Source of the DNA: Scleroderma bovista
Lineage: Eukaryota; Basidiomycota; Agaricomycetes; Boletales; Sclerodermataceae
Length of the DNA stretch: 43,072 bases
Assembly (NCBI GenBank): GCA_037178675.1
Contig: JAYMGJ010000744.1
Coordinates: 1-43,072 of the forward strand
Direction: 5' to 3'
The position numbers and the translations under genes are program-made. Below the pieces are notes generated by a model. It saw only the letters and a list, made by a program, of their open reading frames with translations. It made no database searches and was not told the DNA's origin. This document shows, in pieces, positions 9,964 to 19,841 of this stretch. How positions within the stretch are numbered: position 1 is the stretch's first letter; each line of letters starts with the position of its first letter.

Positions 9964-12346
9964 CACGGGCCTAGCTTGCTCAGGCGCCGTTTCACCAACG
10001 TCGTGCACCCCTCGTGCACATTGCACGTTCGTGCCCAGTCGCACTGCATCTGTGCCTGGTCACAGTCATTCCATCCCCTATCATACTCCTCTTGAGTGTG
10101 CTGCTCAATTTCCCTCAGTGCAATCACAACGGAGGGGTTGTCATCCCACACTGCTTCGTCAAGGTGGCATATGTGCTCCATGCACACCACACAATCCCCC
10201 CAATGTATTGCACCATAACGCACCCTCCAAGTCCAATGCGAATGTACTCCCTGTGCAGCAGCATTGTTGGCTTCCGCTGGTCTTTGTTGAGGATTTCCCT
10301 TGACCTCCAATGGGGCCGGGATCCGCTCAGTACTGGTGTCTGAGGGGTCAATCCCCTCGTCATACTCCACTTGCATGGGACAATACTGGACGATGTGTTT
10401 GTCATCGGGTTCCTCGAACTCCTCTATGGGGTGCATTGCCCCAAGGAATCTGACAAGTTCATCATCATCCTCTTCTTCATCAATAGTAGAGTATGCGTCA
10501 AGGTGTTCTGCCTCTATCTCATTGTGTTCTTGCGCTTCCTGCGCGTCATCACCCGCTCTCCTCGTTGAAATCAATGGCAGGGTGATCTTCCCCAATTCCT
10601 TCGTCCTTTGAGGTGTCAACCTCGTCCTCACGCACATCCACTGCGTACAGTTGCGCCTGGGGGGCCTTCCCCTTATGGTGCCAGCACTCGGATGCAAGAT
10701 GTCCCTCGTTCCTGCAGTTGTAGCAAGTAATTCCCTTGTGGAATGCGGCATTGCCTGACTTCTGCGCTGTACTGGGGTTGTTTGCCCCTGCATTTGCTCC
10801 ACTATTCTGGGAACCCTGCCTCTGAGAGCGGGTCCCCTGATCCTTACCTCCCTGCGCTGGTGCTCCTATCTCTGTCAAGGGGCCTCCTGTACAACAGGTT
10901 CCCCTTTCTCACAAATTTATACTGTTGGTGGCTGCTATTGTTGGTGCTGCCGCTCTTGCTTGCATCTGAGCAATTATTGCTCGAGGATCCTTTGGAGATT
11001 GGCCCTCCACTTTGAGGATTATTCCTCATCATCAGATTCAGAGCCTTTTGCGCTCCTTCCATTCGTTTCACCTCATTGAGGATCTCGTCCATGGAGGAAT
11101 GTTCCGCCGTTATCCCTCATGCTTCTAGTACCGTCTTAACAATAGACAGGGGCAGACACCCATGAACTTCCTCCTGAATGAATACTTGTCAGTTTTGTGA
11201 GGTGAACTGGCGCAGCTTGACACTAGACTAGACAAGAGTCACAAATGACTCAGTACTTCTGTGCAAACAGAGACTTCATTTAACTAACCTAGACAAGAGT
11301 CACAAATGACTACATAGGTCAGTATCATAGTAAATGAGTGTGTAGAGTAGCCTTACCTCAGTACTTCTGTGCAAACAGAGACTGAGGTACGAAATGAAAG
11401 AAAACATCCTATAAAGAATGACCGTGATTATGTAAGGAATGCTCGGCGTGTCCATACTAAGTATAAAGGAAAAAATGGTACTGTAGGGACCGGGAATTTC
11501 AACAGTCAGGGGGTTCAACCATGTGGTGCGCCCGCCTTTTCAAATCATTGTAGAACGCGAGCGCTCCCTTCTCGGGGGAGTAGCGTGTGCGGTCGTAATT
11601 GATGGTGGCCTGTTGGGCAGTAGCCTCATGGATGAATCACTTGAACAGTCCACAGATCAGGTCCTCGAAGGACCAGTAGCCAGTGTGCCTTTCCGGCGCA
11701 TCAACCTCCTGGTCATACCACTTGGCGGCCATACCTTCAAGGTACAGCCCCGTATACAGGACGCGATCTCTGTCACGCCTGTACCCAGTGATCTTGAAGG
11801 TCCTGAAGTATTTGAGAAGCTGGGTGAGCCAATCGTCAAACTTCTCCATGTCATCCTGGCCCCCATACTTCCCTGGTTTTGGCGGGTTCATAGCCTTCAC
11901 CTCAGGGCCTAGTGGCCCATCGGGCTTGTCGCCCACTTGCTCCCTAATACGCTGGCTGTAGCGCCGCATGGCGAACCCAGTGTATCGGTCATTGCCTGGG
12001 GTGTAACCCCTGAGGTATTGGGATTGTCTCCCTTGATTACCATTGGCCCTTTGGCTGTCACGGATTCAGTTTTGGTTCGTTTCTGCCATGGCTGACTTGT
12101 GTTCACTTGGACAATAGCTCGAATCAGAGGGAGGACCTCCAGGGGGGCCTGGTGGGCCACAAGGCGGTCTGCCTCCTCCTCTAGTTGCATTTCTCCTATT
12201 GGGAGGATCCCTCCCTAGGTTTTCATTGTTATTGTCTCTGTTTGGGGCTCCATTGTCCCCATCATCTTCTCCATCACCTCCTTGTGGATCATCACTGCCA
12301 TTGGGGTTGCCCCCCCCTATTTCCCGGCTGTTGAGCGTTGTGCGCC
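9964..12346 (-). pseudogene. Family B gag with capsid-like domain and CCHC zinc knuckle
   Basis: From the N-terminus there is a Gly/Pro/Asp/Asn-rich leader (12346-12080). A retrotransposon gag segment follows (about 11900-11560: NPPKPGKYGGQDDMEKFDDWL, YLEGMAAKWYDQEV, SPREGALAFYNDLKRRAH). An insertion lies near 11515-11190. Then come KTVLEA..GITAEHSSMDEIL (about 11150-11070) and a CCHC knuckle CYNCRNEGHLASEC (about 10730-10690), which binds the element's RNA. An acidic tail with many Glu/Asp (10530-10400) continues to 9963. TGA codons interrupt at 12069-12071, 11637-11639 and near 11124, and frameshifts occur near 10860 and 10560. The element's gag is therefore non-functional. Confidence 0.85.
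11190..11515. mobile_element. Small insertion with an internal direct repeat inside gag
   Basis: The gag homology stops near 11515 (after HHMVEPPD) and resumes near 11190. The intervening 330 bp is AT-richer and contains two copies of CTAGACAAGAGTCACAAATGACT (about 11228 and 11288) and of CAGTACTTCTGTGCAAACAGAGACT (about 11250 and 11360). The TGTAGGGACC near the right side resembles an LTR start, but no full LTR could be defined. I cannot name the family. Confidence 0.45.
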
Positions 12347-12559
12347 TAAGTGAGGGAAGAGGTCAGAACAACCAACAACCAACACCAAATGACAGCAATA
12401 TGCGAGTGGTGGTCTTCCTTTGCATTTCTGATATTTAATCTCCTCAGGGGGATGTGCTGCACGCCTTCAGGCAGGATGCAGGAGGGAAGGGAAGGGCTTC
12501 TGATGGGGATGGGATGCGACTGGGGATGGTATTGACTCCTCTTCAGCCTACCACAGTGG

Positions 12560-13600
12560 TTAGGAAGAGTCCTGGGATTGAAGAGCGATGATAGATTGAT
12601 GATAGGGGTGTAATAGCAGTGATGGAGCAACAGGGAAGCAAGGGGACAGTTCCTGCTTCAAGAATGCGATGGACAGTGATGGGATGGAGTGGACAGTGAT
12701 GGGATGGAGTGGACAGAGATGCTAGACTGCGCTTCAGCCTAGAGAAATGATCAGATACAAGATATATCTGATAAACAGCAATATAGGAGCTTTAGGCCAG
12801 CACTGAGTGACCTACAAGTCCAAAGACAGAGATAGAGCTTATAGACAGTGAGGGAGAGTGAATGTGGTCGCTTTATTGAGGGGGAAGCAGACACTTCCTT
12901 GCAGCCTTTGGCTGCTGATTTATATACAGGAGGGGGCTGTGGCCCTGTAAGCACAAATGACTAAGTGCTTGGTAAGAGATTGGTAAGAAATTGGTAAGCA
13001 ATTGATAAGCAGTGTAATCAGGCTGAGTCATCGATGGGGAGAGCCTGAACAAGCTGCTGAGCCAAGGGAAAGAGCAAAAACATAGGTAAAAAGGGGTGTA
13101 TAACCAAGAATATGGAAAAATCATTGCATGGGGCCCAAAAGAGAGGGGGGGAAAGCAGGGCATGAGTAGATCGAAGCTAAATGAGCATATGCGATGACAT
13201 AATGCATATGAATCATAGGGGCATGAGTCATGAATTGATAAGCAGCATGATAAGCATGATTTGAAGGATGATTGGTAAGTGATTGGTAAGGGGAGTAATG
13301 GGGATTAGTAATGTCAAGAGGGGATGAATAATGCGCAGCAGAGTGAGTCAGAGTGAGCCAGTGTGAGAGTGACTCTGTGTGACTCAGAAAGAAGGGAAGC
13401 ACAACCTGTGATTGATTGAACTTTAGATCTGGAGATGAGCTTCTGAAGCAGTGCCACTGATGGGAGTGGCTGGGGGATAATAAAAGAATTGATCCGACAA
13501 GAAGAGCAGTGTCAGGGGGCCTGGAATGACAAGTAGAGTCACAGCTGGTCACAGAGTGTCACAAATCCCTTGGATTGAGCTTCTGTAGAGCAAAAACGCG
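12560..13600 (-). promoter_or_regulatory. LTR-like promoter region upstream of family B gag
   Basis: On the minus strand a TATATAAAT box (12918-12926) is followed about 45 nt later by an AATAAA signal (12872-12877), an arrangement typical of an LTR U3-R region. Upstream (12960-13300) there are many degenerate TTGGTAAG/TGATAAGCA repeats. A TGTGACACTCTGTGACC start candidate lies near 13560. Downstream, close to gag, is a 20-bp tandem repeat (GGACAGTGATGGGATGGAGT, about 12670-12715). It may be the family B 5' LTR. Without a second copy the ends cannot be proven. Confidence 0.4.
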
Positions 13601-13696
13601 AAATTTGGTGCTCCCGAAGTGCAGTCTTCCCTTGAGCAGTAAGGGGAAGGTTCTGTACTCTATTAGGGCTCCTAAGAATGGTTCTAGAGCACTGTT

Positions 13697-14194
13697 TCAT
13701 TCGTGTTTGTTGCGGGATAGCAGGGAAGTGAAACGTGAATAGCGGATTCGACGTGTCCAGGGAAGCGAGATGAATGACAGAGGGAGATGGATGTGACAGG
13801 ACTCTGGGATGAAAGGACCATATGCAGAGGACTCAGGAGACACAGAGACGACCAGGTATGAATTTTCAAGTCTAACGATAGACTTGAGACGACCAAAGTA
13901 TGTGCGCAACGCAGGACTGACGAGGAGAACATGCTGACCGAGAACAAGAGGTACTGGGGGAGCAGGCTGAGAAGATATGTACCAGACAGTACACAGGAGC
14001 TCAGGGAGAGGCTGTCCCAAGAGCAGGACATAGTTGAGGTCTGCTGCAATAGTGGAGAAACGTTCCAGAGAAAATGTGGACTCCATAGTGAGTGATGAAG
14101 TGGGTGTCTGGATTGCGGGTGGAATATCTCCGTGGGAAATAAACGGATTTATGTCGGAACTTGACAGGCAGATAGACCATGGTCTAGGCTCCAT
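13697..14194 (-). CDS. Hypothetical 165-residue ORF
   Basis: An uninterrupted ATG-to-stop frame begins MEPRPWSICLSSSDINPF. It has a hydrophobic middle (LNYVLLLGQPLPELLCTVWYISS and PPVPLVLGQHVLLVSPALR) and a basic C-terminus. I do not recognise the family. It lies just upstream of the LTR-like region and downstream of a gag-like remnant, so it may be retrotransposon-derived. An overlapping frame (13684-14049) is also open, which weakens the case for a real gene. Confidence 0.3.
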   Translation of the reverse strand: MEPRPWSICLSSSDINPFISHGDIPPAIQTPTSSLTMESTFSLERFSTIAADLNYVLLLGQPLPELLCTVWYISSQPAPPVPLVLGQHVLLVSPALRTYFGRLKSIVRLENSYLVVSVSPESSAYGPFIPESCHIHLPLSFISLPWTRRIRYSRFTSLLSRNKHE

Positions 14195-14448
14195 GATGGT
14201 ATAGTCACATGATTGATAGCTTCAAAAATGGTGGAGCTATTCAAAATATTGGAATGCTGGCACTGGGCGCCTAAATTTGACATTTGGGTGCTAAAAATGA
14301 TTCTTCCTTTTCTCCTTTGTTTCTCTATCGTTTCTTCTGCTTCTTTGGTTGTTCTGGTATGGGAGTTGGACTGCAGTAGGTTGCATTTCTCTCTCATACT
14401 GAAATGATCATCAATCCTTGGATTCTTCTGCTTCTTGGTGGTTCTCGT

Positions 14449-14562
14449 GCGATAGATGACTGTCAGCATTGGCATTCATCTCTCGCATCAGGATAGTCAT
14501 TCTTGTGCGATAGATGGCTATGACAAGCTTGTATTCATTCTTCGCATAAGGATAGTCTTGAC
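14449..14562. repeat. Imperfect tandem duplication of about 57 bp
   Basis: Two adjacent units begin GTGCGATAGATG and end near TCGCAT(C/A)AGGATAGTC. They overlap the 3' end of the gag-like remnant that follows on the minus strand. Confidence 0.55.
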
Positions 14563-15658
14563 TTTGCGTGATATGGATAGTGAGGGCTGTCTGTATCCCT
14601 CAAGTCGGGACAATCTTTCAACAGATCTTGGGTGTGTGTTCTTTGCATTAGTTTCATCGGCTAACTTTCTCCATGTCCACAGTACCAAACACGTTTGGTG
14701 CATGACAGCGTGCTGGTTCCTGGTCCTGCGCATCATCTCCGACGCTTTGTCACTGTAAAGGTGCCTCATGATATCCTCTTCACGTCCGGAGAGGTACGCG
14801 GGTTGCCTCTGCTCATTGGGTGCTCGACTCTGGTTCCTAATGGGTGGTGTACCCAAGTTTCCTTCCTGGTTGTTGGTTAATGCTCGCGCTCTCTGTGCAT
14901 TTTCGATTTCTTGCACTAAGTTGCGTGTGCCCCTATTACCTATTACTGGGCTCATCACCCAGCTTCCTGAGGTCTCCCTCTTGACAATCACACTCTCTTG
15001 ATCTTTGTCTCCAGGGGACTCAGATCCCCCTCCGAACTCCTCAAGAAGTTGACGCAGGCATCGGAATTGTCGAGCATGATGCTCATTGGGTCTTACGCCG
15101 TGATTATTGAAGAGGATATTATCCTCGTATTCCCACCACTGGTTCTCAATGTCGCGCAGGTATTCCTGCATATACTGGAGAGCCTGTTCTCAGCTCGTGG
15201 GTGCTTCGGGAGTATTGTGCGTCTCCAATGCTCTTACAGCTTCACAGGCAGCTTGCCCAATAGTAGAGGACATGTCCTCTTCCATTGGGGCGTCATTCCC
15301 AAAGCTCATCACTCTCGTATGTATTTCTACTCATTAGAGGGCTATCCTCAATGGGTACAGTGCCTATAATGAAGCTTCCAGGGATGCGATCCCCTCCAGT
15401 ATAGTTACCACCCGCTTGGGGCGATCTTACCATAACCAGTGGTGCTTCTATGGGCGTCTGTTGGACATTAATGTCCTGATCACGTTGATCTGCACCTTGT
15501 CCGAGGTCCCTAGTGGGTCCTCCAGTGGTCCTTTGGCATTGGGTATCCTCGGATCTGGGTTGATCACCCTGGATAAAATTTTTGTTGCTTTGGGGTGGGT
15601 CCCAGGCAGTTGTTCCGCATTGTGCATTGTGCATGCAGTTGCTCAGGTGATGGTTCAA
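14518..15658 (-). pseudogene. Unrecognised polar protein, gag-like, frameshifted
   Basis: Two open segments (15658-15293 and 15171-14518, different frames) form a hydrophilic Gln/Asn/Arg-rich protein. The second includes MQEYLRDIENQWWEYEDNILF, ARQFRCLRQLLEEFGG and REEDIMRHLYSDKASEMMRRTRNQ. The same frame extends upstream through a TGA near 15190. Composition and context suggest a retrotransposon gag or gag-like protein, but no zinc knuckle or other diagnostic motif is visible. Function is not assigned. Confidence 0.4.
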
Positions 15659-15889
15659 CTCATTGAATATGTAGATGGATGTTCAAAAAAGTTTAAGGTT
15701 GTGTATGGCTTCTCTGATCCTCACTCAACACAGAACACGACCAAGGTGTATTTGTTTGAGTATGTAGGATATTAAGAAGTCCCTCTTTGTATTACATAAC
15801 AAAAAGCAATTAAATAGGAAAGGAAGTATTACATAAGTAAACAAATATGGGTGGCCCCTAAGGGCACCCTTACAGATGGGCCACCAACG

Positions 15890-16310
15890 TGATGACACCG
15901 ACCACCACCTCCAGCAGCAGCAGCAGCATCGACAATGATGACGAAGGTGACAACAATGACAACAACATCTCCATGCACACAGCGAAGACATTGTTGTTGT
16001 TGTTGTCATGATGCCCATGACCAGTGCCACAGCAAAGGTGATGACGATGACCCTGTGGCCAGTGGCAAAGACAACAACAACAACAACTCCGTGCCAGCAC
16101 AGTGGAAGTGACAACGTCAACACCATGATGCCCATGGCCAATGCCACGGCAAAGATGACAGTGATGGTGTCAACCCCGTGCCAGTATGACAGAGGTGATG
16201 ATGTTGACACCACGACCATGGCCAATGCCATGAAGACAATGACAACAATGTCGCCTCTGTGCACACGGCAAAGAGATGGCCCCATGCTAGCATGTCATTG
16301 ACGATGATGA
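15890..16310. repeat. Degenerate minisatellite with CAA/CAG and GATGA runs
   Basis: Imperfect units of about 70-100 bp recur (ATGCCCATGRCCARTGCCACRGCAAAG at about 16010 and 16130, and a variant near 16215). Interspersed are short runs of AACAAC, CAGCAG and TTGTTG, including one inverted pair (AACAACATCTC ... TTGTTGTTG) near 15960-16005. Long ORFs through this block are low-complexity and are not called as genes. Confidence 0.6.
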
Positions 16311-16739
16311 TGACACTGTCTGGCAACTATATCCGATTGAAAGGAAAGTGCAGGGGTGTTGAATGTCATTCATTTAGGTCAGTCTTTGTTTGTGAGGCAG
16401 CATTAGTGGGTGGGAGAAAATTTTGAACATACCCAATGTGTTTCGATTTCCCTCCCCCTCATCAATGCTGATCACAAACAAAGACCTTCATAGTAATCGC
16501 ACATCTACTACATTATCATGATAAAGCTGGCAGCAGGTGGTTCCTCCTGCATGGGACCATCTTTGTCATCTTCTCATTGACATCATCATTGTCCTTGCCT
16601 CAGTGTGGTCTGGCAAGTGATATCATCCACAGCCATTGTGATGTAGGTGCTGATGATCTTGCATCCTTCATGCTATTTTCCTCTTTGCATCTTTTCTCAT
16701 AGCGTCCACAGCTTCACCTCAATGCATTCACTTCTGGTG
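16311..16739. other. Intergenic stretch
   Basis: No recognisable gene. A short segment at about 16640-16662 (ATGTAGGTGCTGATGATCTTGCA) resembles 16814-16836 within the following ORF, which suggests a local duplication. Confidence 0.4.
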
Positions 16740-16973
16740 TCATTTGCAGTTGTTGTGTGCTGAACCCAGGTGAAAACTGGACTGGATATGCTGGGACATG
16801 AGCTGCTTCAAGATGTAGGTGCTGATGATCTGGCAGATTGCATCTCTCCTCATGGTGTGTGCAACTTCGTCAGCATCCTTGCTCTTGATGATGACATTCA
16901 ATTCATGCCAGAAAAGCTTCACCTCCAATGGTTGACACGATGCACAATGAAGCATCATGGTGAGACATTGCAA
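16740..16973 (-). pseudogene. Short ORF fragment of unknown family
   Basis: The 77-residue frame contains VKLFWHELNVIIKSKDADEVA and DAICQIISTYILKQLMSQH, which reads like the end of a real helical protein. Part of it (CQIISTYI) is echoed on the same strand near 16640-16660. I cannot name the family. It is probably a remnant, given the short length and the lack of an upstream partner. Confidence 0.3.
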
Positions 16974-17279
16974 ACACCACTGCTGCTTTCAGCAGGATGC
17001 AATGAATGAGAGAGCAGACTGCAAATGATGGAACACACAGATGCAGTGGACACCATAGCTGCTGGCACAAATAGTGTATATATATTTCCCTAGCTCTGCA
17101 TGTCTGTAGGAAAAGAGCACTTGTTTGTTGTTACTAGTTCTATAAAAATGTTATGCAGAGGATTGTAAATAAATAAAAACTGAGTGTTATATATATATAA
17201 TTGTGAAGGATTGTAAAAAAAGTGTAGATGACAATAATATTTACATTGAGTAATGCAGCATCATAGGTGATGACTGGCA

Positions 17280-17745
17280 CTTCCCTGAGTTATCAATGGA
17301 TGTCAGAATGTCAACTTGCTTGTCAGTGATGCCATTGAATTACACAAAACAACAGAGTGACATCTTTAGTTCAGGGTAATAAAATTATTGTACTCACATT
17401 ATCAATAACATTACCACACAATGACACAACATCATTTATAGATATCCCTTGTCCAGATTAATAAAATTATTGTACACTCATTGTCAATGGACATCAGGAT
17501 AATCAGTGGTTGGCTGGACAACCAGTCAATAATTATCATAGAATTACCACACAATGACACAATGACATCCATGGATATTCCTTGTCCAGATTAATAAAAT
17601 TATTGCATAAAACATATCAATGGATATCAGGATGATAACTCCATGGTCAATGAATGTCATAGCATTATCATTGAATGACACAATGATATTACTTGTTCAG
17701 AAAAATAAAATTATTGCACTTATATTGTCAATGAACATCAGACTG
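17280..17745. repeat. AT-rich degenerate tandem repeat array
   Basis: About four units share a core AATAAAATTATTG (near 17378, 17460, 17593 and 17704). Each is followed by a segment resembling TCAATGGACATCAGGAT, and several carry ACACAATGACA. Spacing is irregular (82, 133 and 111 bp). No gene was seen between 16974 and 17960. Confidence 0.6.
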
Positions 17746-17965
17746 TGGGTAAGAAGATAATGGCCTATAAACTCACAACAAGTCTCCCTGCAGGTATATA
17801 TCCTCATTACTCAGTCATCCATCTGGCATTAAATGATCAATCACACAACTTTTTGGCACCAGCCTGATCAGTGGAAGGTAATGGTTGCTAAGCAACTATC
17901 CATCTATGGCATCCTGACATCTATTTATAAGATATATCTGGTCATGCCAGCACCTCCCCGATTTC

Positions 17966-18981
17966 CTGATGTTCTTCTACAAGAAGAAAGGCACCAACAT
18001 TGTCATTGGTATTATCTACTACATTGACGGCACTTTATTCTGCAGCCCTAACAAGGCTGTTGTTGATGCCATCAAAGCACAGTTCATGCGCAAATGGGAG
18101 TGCAGAGACCTTGGAGAACCTAAAGAGTTTCTCTGTATGCGAATCACTCGCAAAGGTCATGCTATCCACTTAGACCAATGTGCATATCTACAAAAGGTCA
18201 CCGAATGCTGCGGCATGCTCAATGCAAAGTCCACAAGCACCCCACTGCCAGCTGGCTACTATGCTGCCAAAAATACAGAGCCTGTTGATGCAGAACTCCA
18301 CTCCCATTTCCAAATGGTTATTGGGTCCCTCCTGTACCTTATGCTGGGCACTAGGCCTGACATTGCCTTTGCAGTCACCCATCTTTCACGCCATGCCACG
18401 AATCCATCGCAGGACCACCTGAACAAAGTGCTGTATATCTGTCGCTATTTAATTGGGACACCTATGTACTCCCTAGTATACAATGGTGGATCTGGTGCTG
18501 GCCTGATTGCATGCATGGACTCAGATTGGGGATCAGACCCTACCTCTCGCCTCTCGCAAACAGGTTTCTACCTGAAGCTTGCAGATGGCTTGATCAGCTG
18601 GACTTCTCATGCGCAGAAGACTATTGCATACTCGTCCACTGAGGCCTAATACATGCAGCTTTGAGTGATTGCGCTCACCAAGTTACCTAGATTCAAAGTT
18701 TGCTCAGTGAGCTCGGCTATAAGCTGAAAGCTATCCCGATTTGTGGTGATAATCAGGTGTCCATATTCATGGCATCCAACCCTGTAACAGAGCCTCGCTC
18801 CAAGCACATCGACATCCACTACCACAGAATCCACGAGTCAGTCATGAAAGGTAATGTGGAACTATTCTTTATTGATGGTGCTGAGAATCCCGCTGATCTG
18901 CTTACCAAGAACTTACCCTGCAAGAAATTCACAAAGTTCAGAGCTCAACTAGGCTTACAGTTTCCCTCTGGCAGCATCTAG
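17966..18981 (+). pseudogene. Ty1/copia RT C-terminus and RNase H, 5'-truncated
   Basis: The fragment starts at FFYKKKGTNIVIGI, in the middle of the RT domain. It continues with IIYYIDGTLF, where copia RTs have YVDD, so the second catalytic Asp is Gly. Next come KEFLCMRITR, MVIGSLLYLMLGTRPDIAFAV, SDWGSDPTSRLSQTGFY and SSTEA. Stops at 18649 and near 18662 and a shift follow. RNase H resumes at about 18690 with ICGDNQVSIFMA, RSKHIDIHYH and NPADLLTKNLP to a stop at 18981. Domain order is that of the copia pol C-terminus. A polypurine tract and LTR follow at once. Confidence 0.88.
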
Positions 18982-19027
18982 TGCCTTATTTGCTGAAGTG
19001 CTCTACATGCAGCACAGCAAGGGGAAG

Positions 19028-19179
19028 TGTTGAAGTCGCACATGCACCCAGCATAAACTGTCGACGAAGTGCGCACAAGACTGCGACCCATATTAGTGTA
19101 GACTTAGTAATAGTCCTCTTTATAGTAGATGTTACATGTCACAGTCATGCATCACACTATTTGTTGTATATACACAGTG
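19028..19179 (+). mobile_element. Copia 3' LTR, left part
   Basis: An AAGGGGAAG polypurine tract (19019-19027) precedes TGTTGAAGTCGCAC, the LTR start. The LTR runs until the Ngaro-like element at 19180. The 37 bases at 24756-24792, beyond the other end of that element, contain CTTATATAATATAAC and look like its continuation with the TATA box. A further gypsy LTR then interrupts it at 24793. Confidence 0.65.
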
Positions 19180-19330
19180 TCTTTGCGAGTCGTTTATGCG
19201 ACTGGGGATGTAGCTAGTAGCGAGGGACCAAGTAAAGAGTGTGAGTGTGCAGAGAGGATGTGGGTGAAGGCGTGCAGCGCCTTCCGGTCGCGATCGAGAC
19301 AAACCTAAAGGAGACGAGCATTAGCTGCGT
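19180..19330 (-). repeat. Split direct repeat B2 (151 bp)
   Basis: Nearly identical to 19615-19765, with only a few differences (for example TTTGCGAG against TTTGTGAG). Its outer end is the 3' terminus of the Ngaro-like element. Confidence 0.9.
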
Positions 19331-19472
19331 GGGCAGGTTGGGAAAACCTCGCACGCTGCTGGTTGTCACGAAGAGGTCCGCTCGTCCACGACTGCGGCGA
19401 GACTCCTGCGAGGTGATTCCAAGGGGTTTGCTAGGAAACTCTGCAGGGATCTCAGGGTGCGGTGGGTGGGCG

Positions 19473-19615
19473 AAAACGATAAGCTGCTTGACATGCGGTG
19501 TGAATTTGAGCTGAGTGATGGAGGAAGGGAAGAAAGAGAAGCACGGCATCACAGCCACTCGCGCAAAGACAATATTCTATTATTTGTCGTGCCTCCTACA
19601 TACTAGAATGACAAT
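19473..19615 (-). repeat. Split direct repeat A2 (143 bp)
   Basis: Nearly identical to 24613-24755 (A1). The differences are mostly CG/TG or CA exchanges. It shares its end base with B1, so the pair forms the internal B1A2 junction of the Ngaro-like element. Confidence 0.9.
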
Positions 19616-19765
19616 CTTTGTGAGTCGTTTATGCGACTGGGGATGTAGCTAGTAGCGAGGGACCAAGTAAAGAGTGTGAGCGTGCAGAGAGGATGTGGGT
19701 GAAGGCGCGCAGCGCCTTCCGGTCGCGATCGAGACAAACCTAAAGGAGACGAGCATTAGCTGCGT
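19615..19765 (-). repeat. Split direct repeat B1 (151 bp)
   Basis: Second copy of B2, located just downstream of the recombinase stop codon on the minus strand and contiguous with A2. Confidence 0.9.
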
Positions 19766-19841
19766 TACCCAAAGGATAGGAGACCCAACACGACGGGCTA
19801 ACGCTCGGATCCCTGGCGGTAGGAGGGACGACAACTTACGG

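Larger units (their letters stand above)
4590..12350 (-). mobile_element. Ty3/gypsy chromovirus, family B, decayed and interrupted
   Basis: In minus-strand order the region holds gag with a capsid-like segment and CCHC knuckle, aspartic protease, reverse transcriptase, RNase H and the integrase C-terminus with a chromodomain. This is the normal Ty3/gypsy order. It is broken by a 5'-truncated hAT element (about 5280-6590, replacing the integrase catalytic core), an LTR-like insertion (about 9399-9963), a smaller insertion (about 11190-11515), many TGA stops and several frameshifts. No matching LTR pair flanks it. A promoter-like LTR candidate lies upstream at 12560-13600. The gag is clearly unlike that of families A and C. 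Confidence 0.8.

Noticed and set aside
15725..16285. 186-codon minus ORF rich in Cys, His and Val
   Set aside because: It reads through a degenerate minisatellite with trinucleotide runs; both strands are open there and composition is low-complexity.
16740..16973. Assignment of the ORF to a specific domain family
   Set aside because: The sequence looks familiar in style, but I could not tie it to a named family with confidence, so it is left unnamed.
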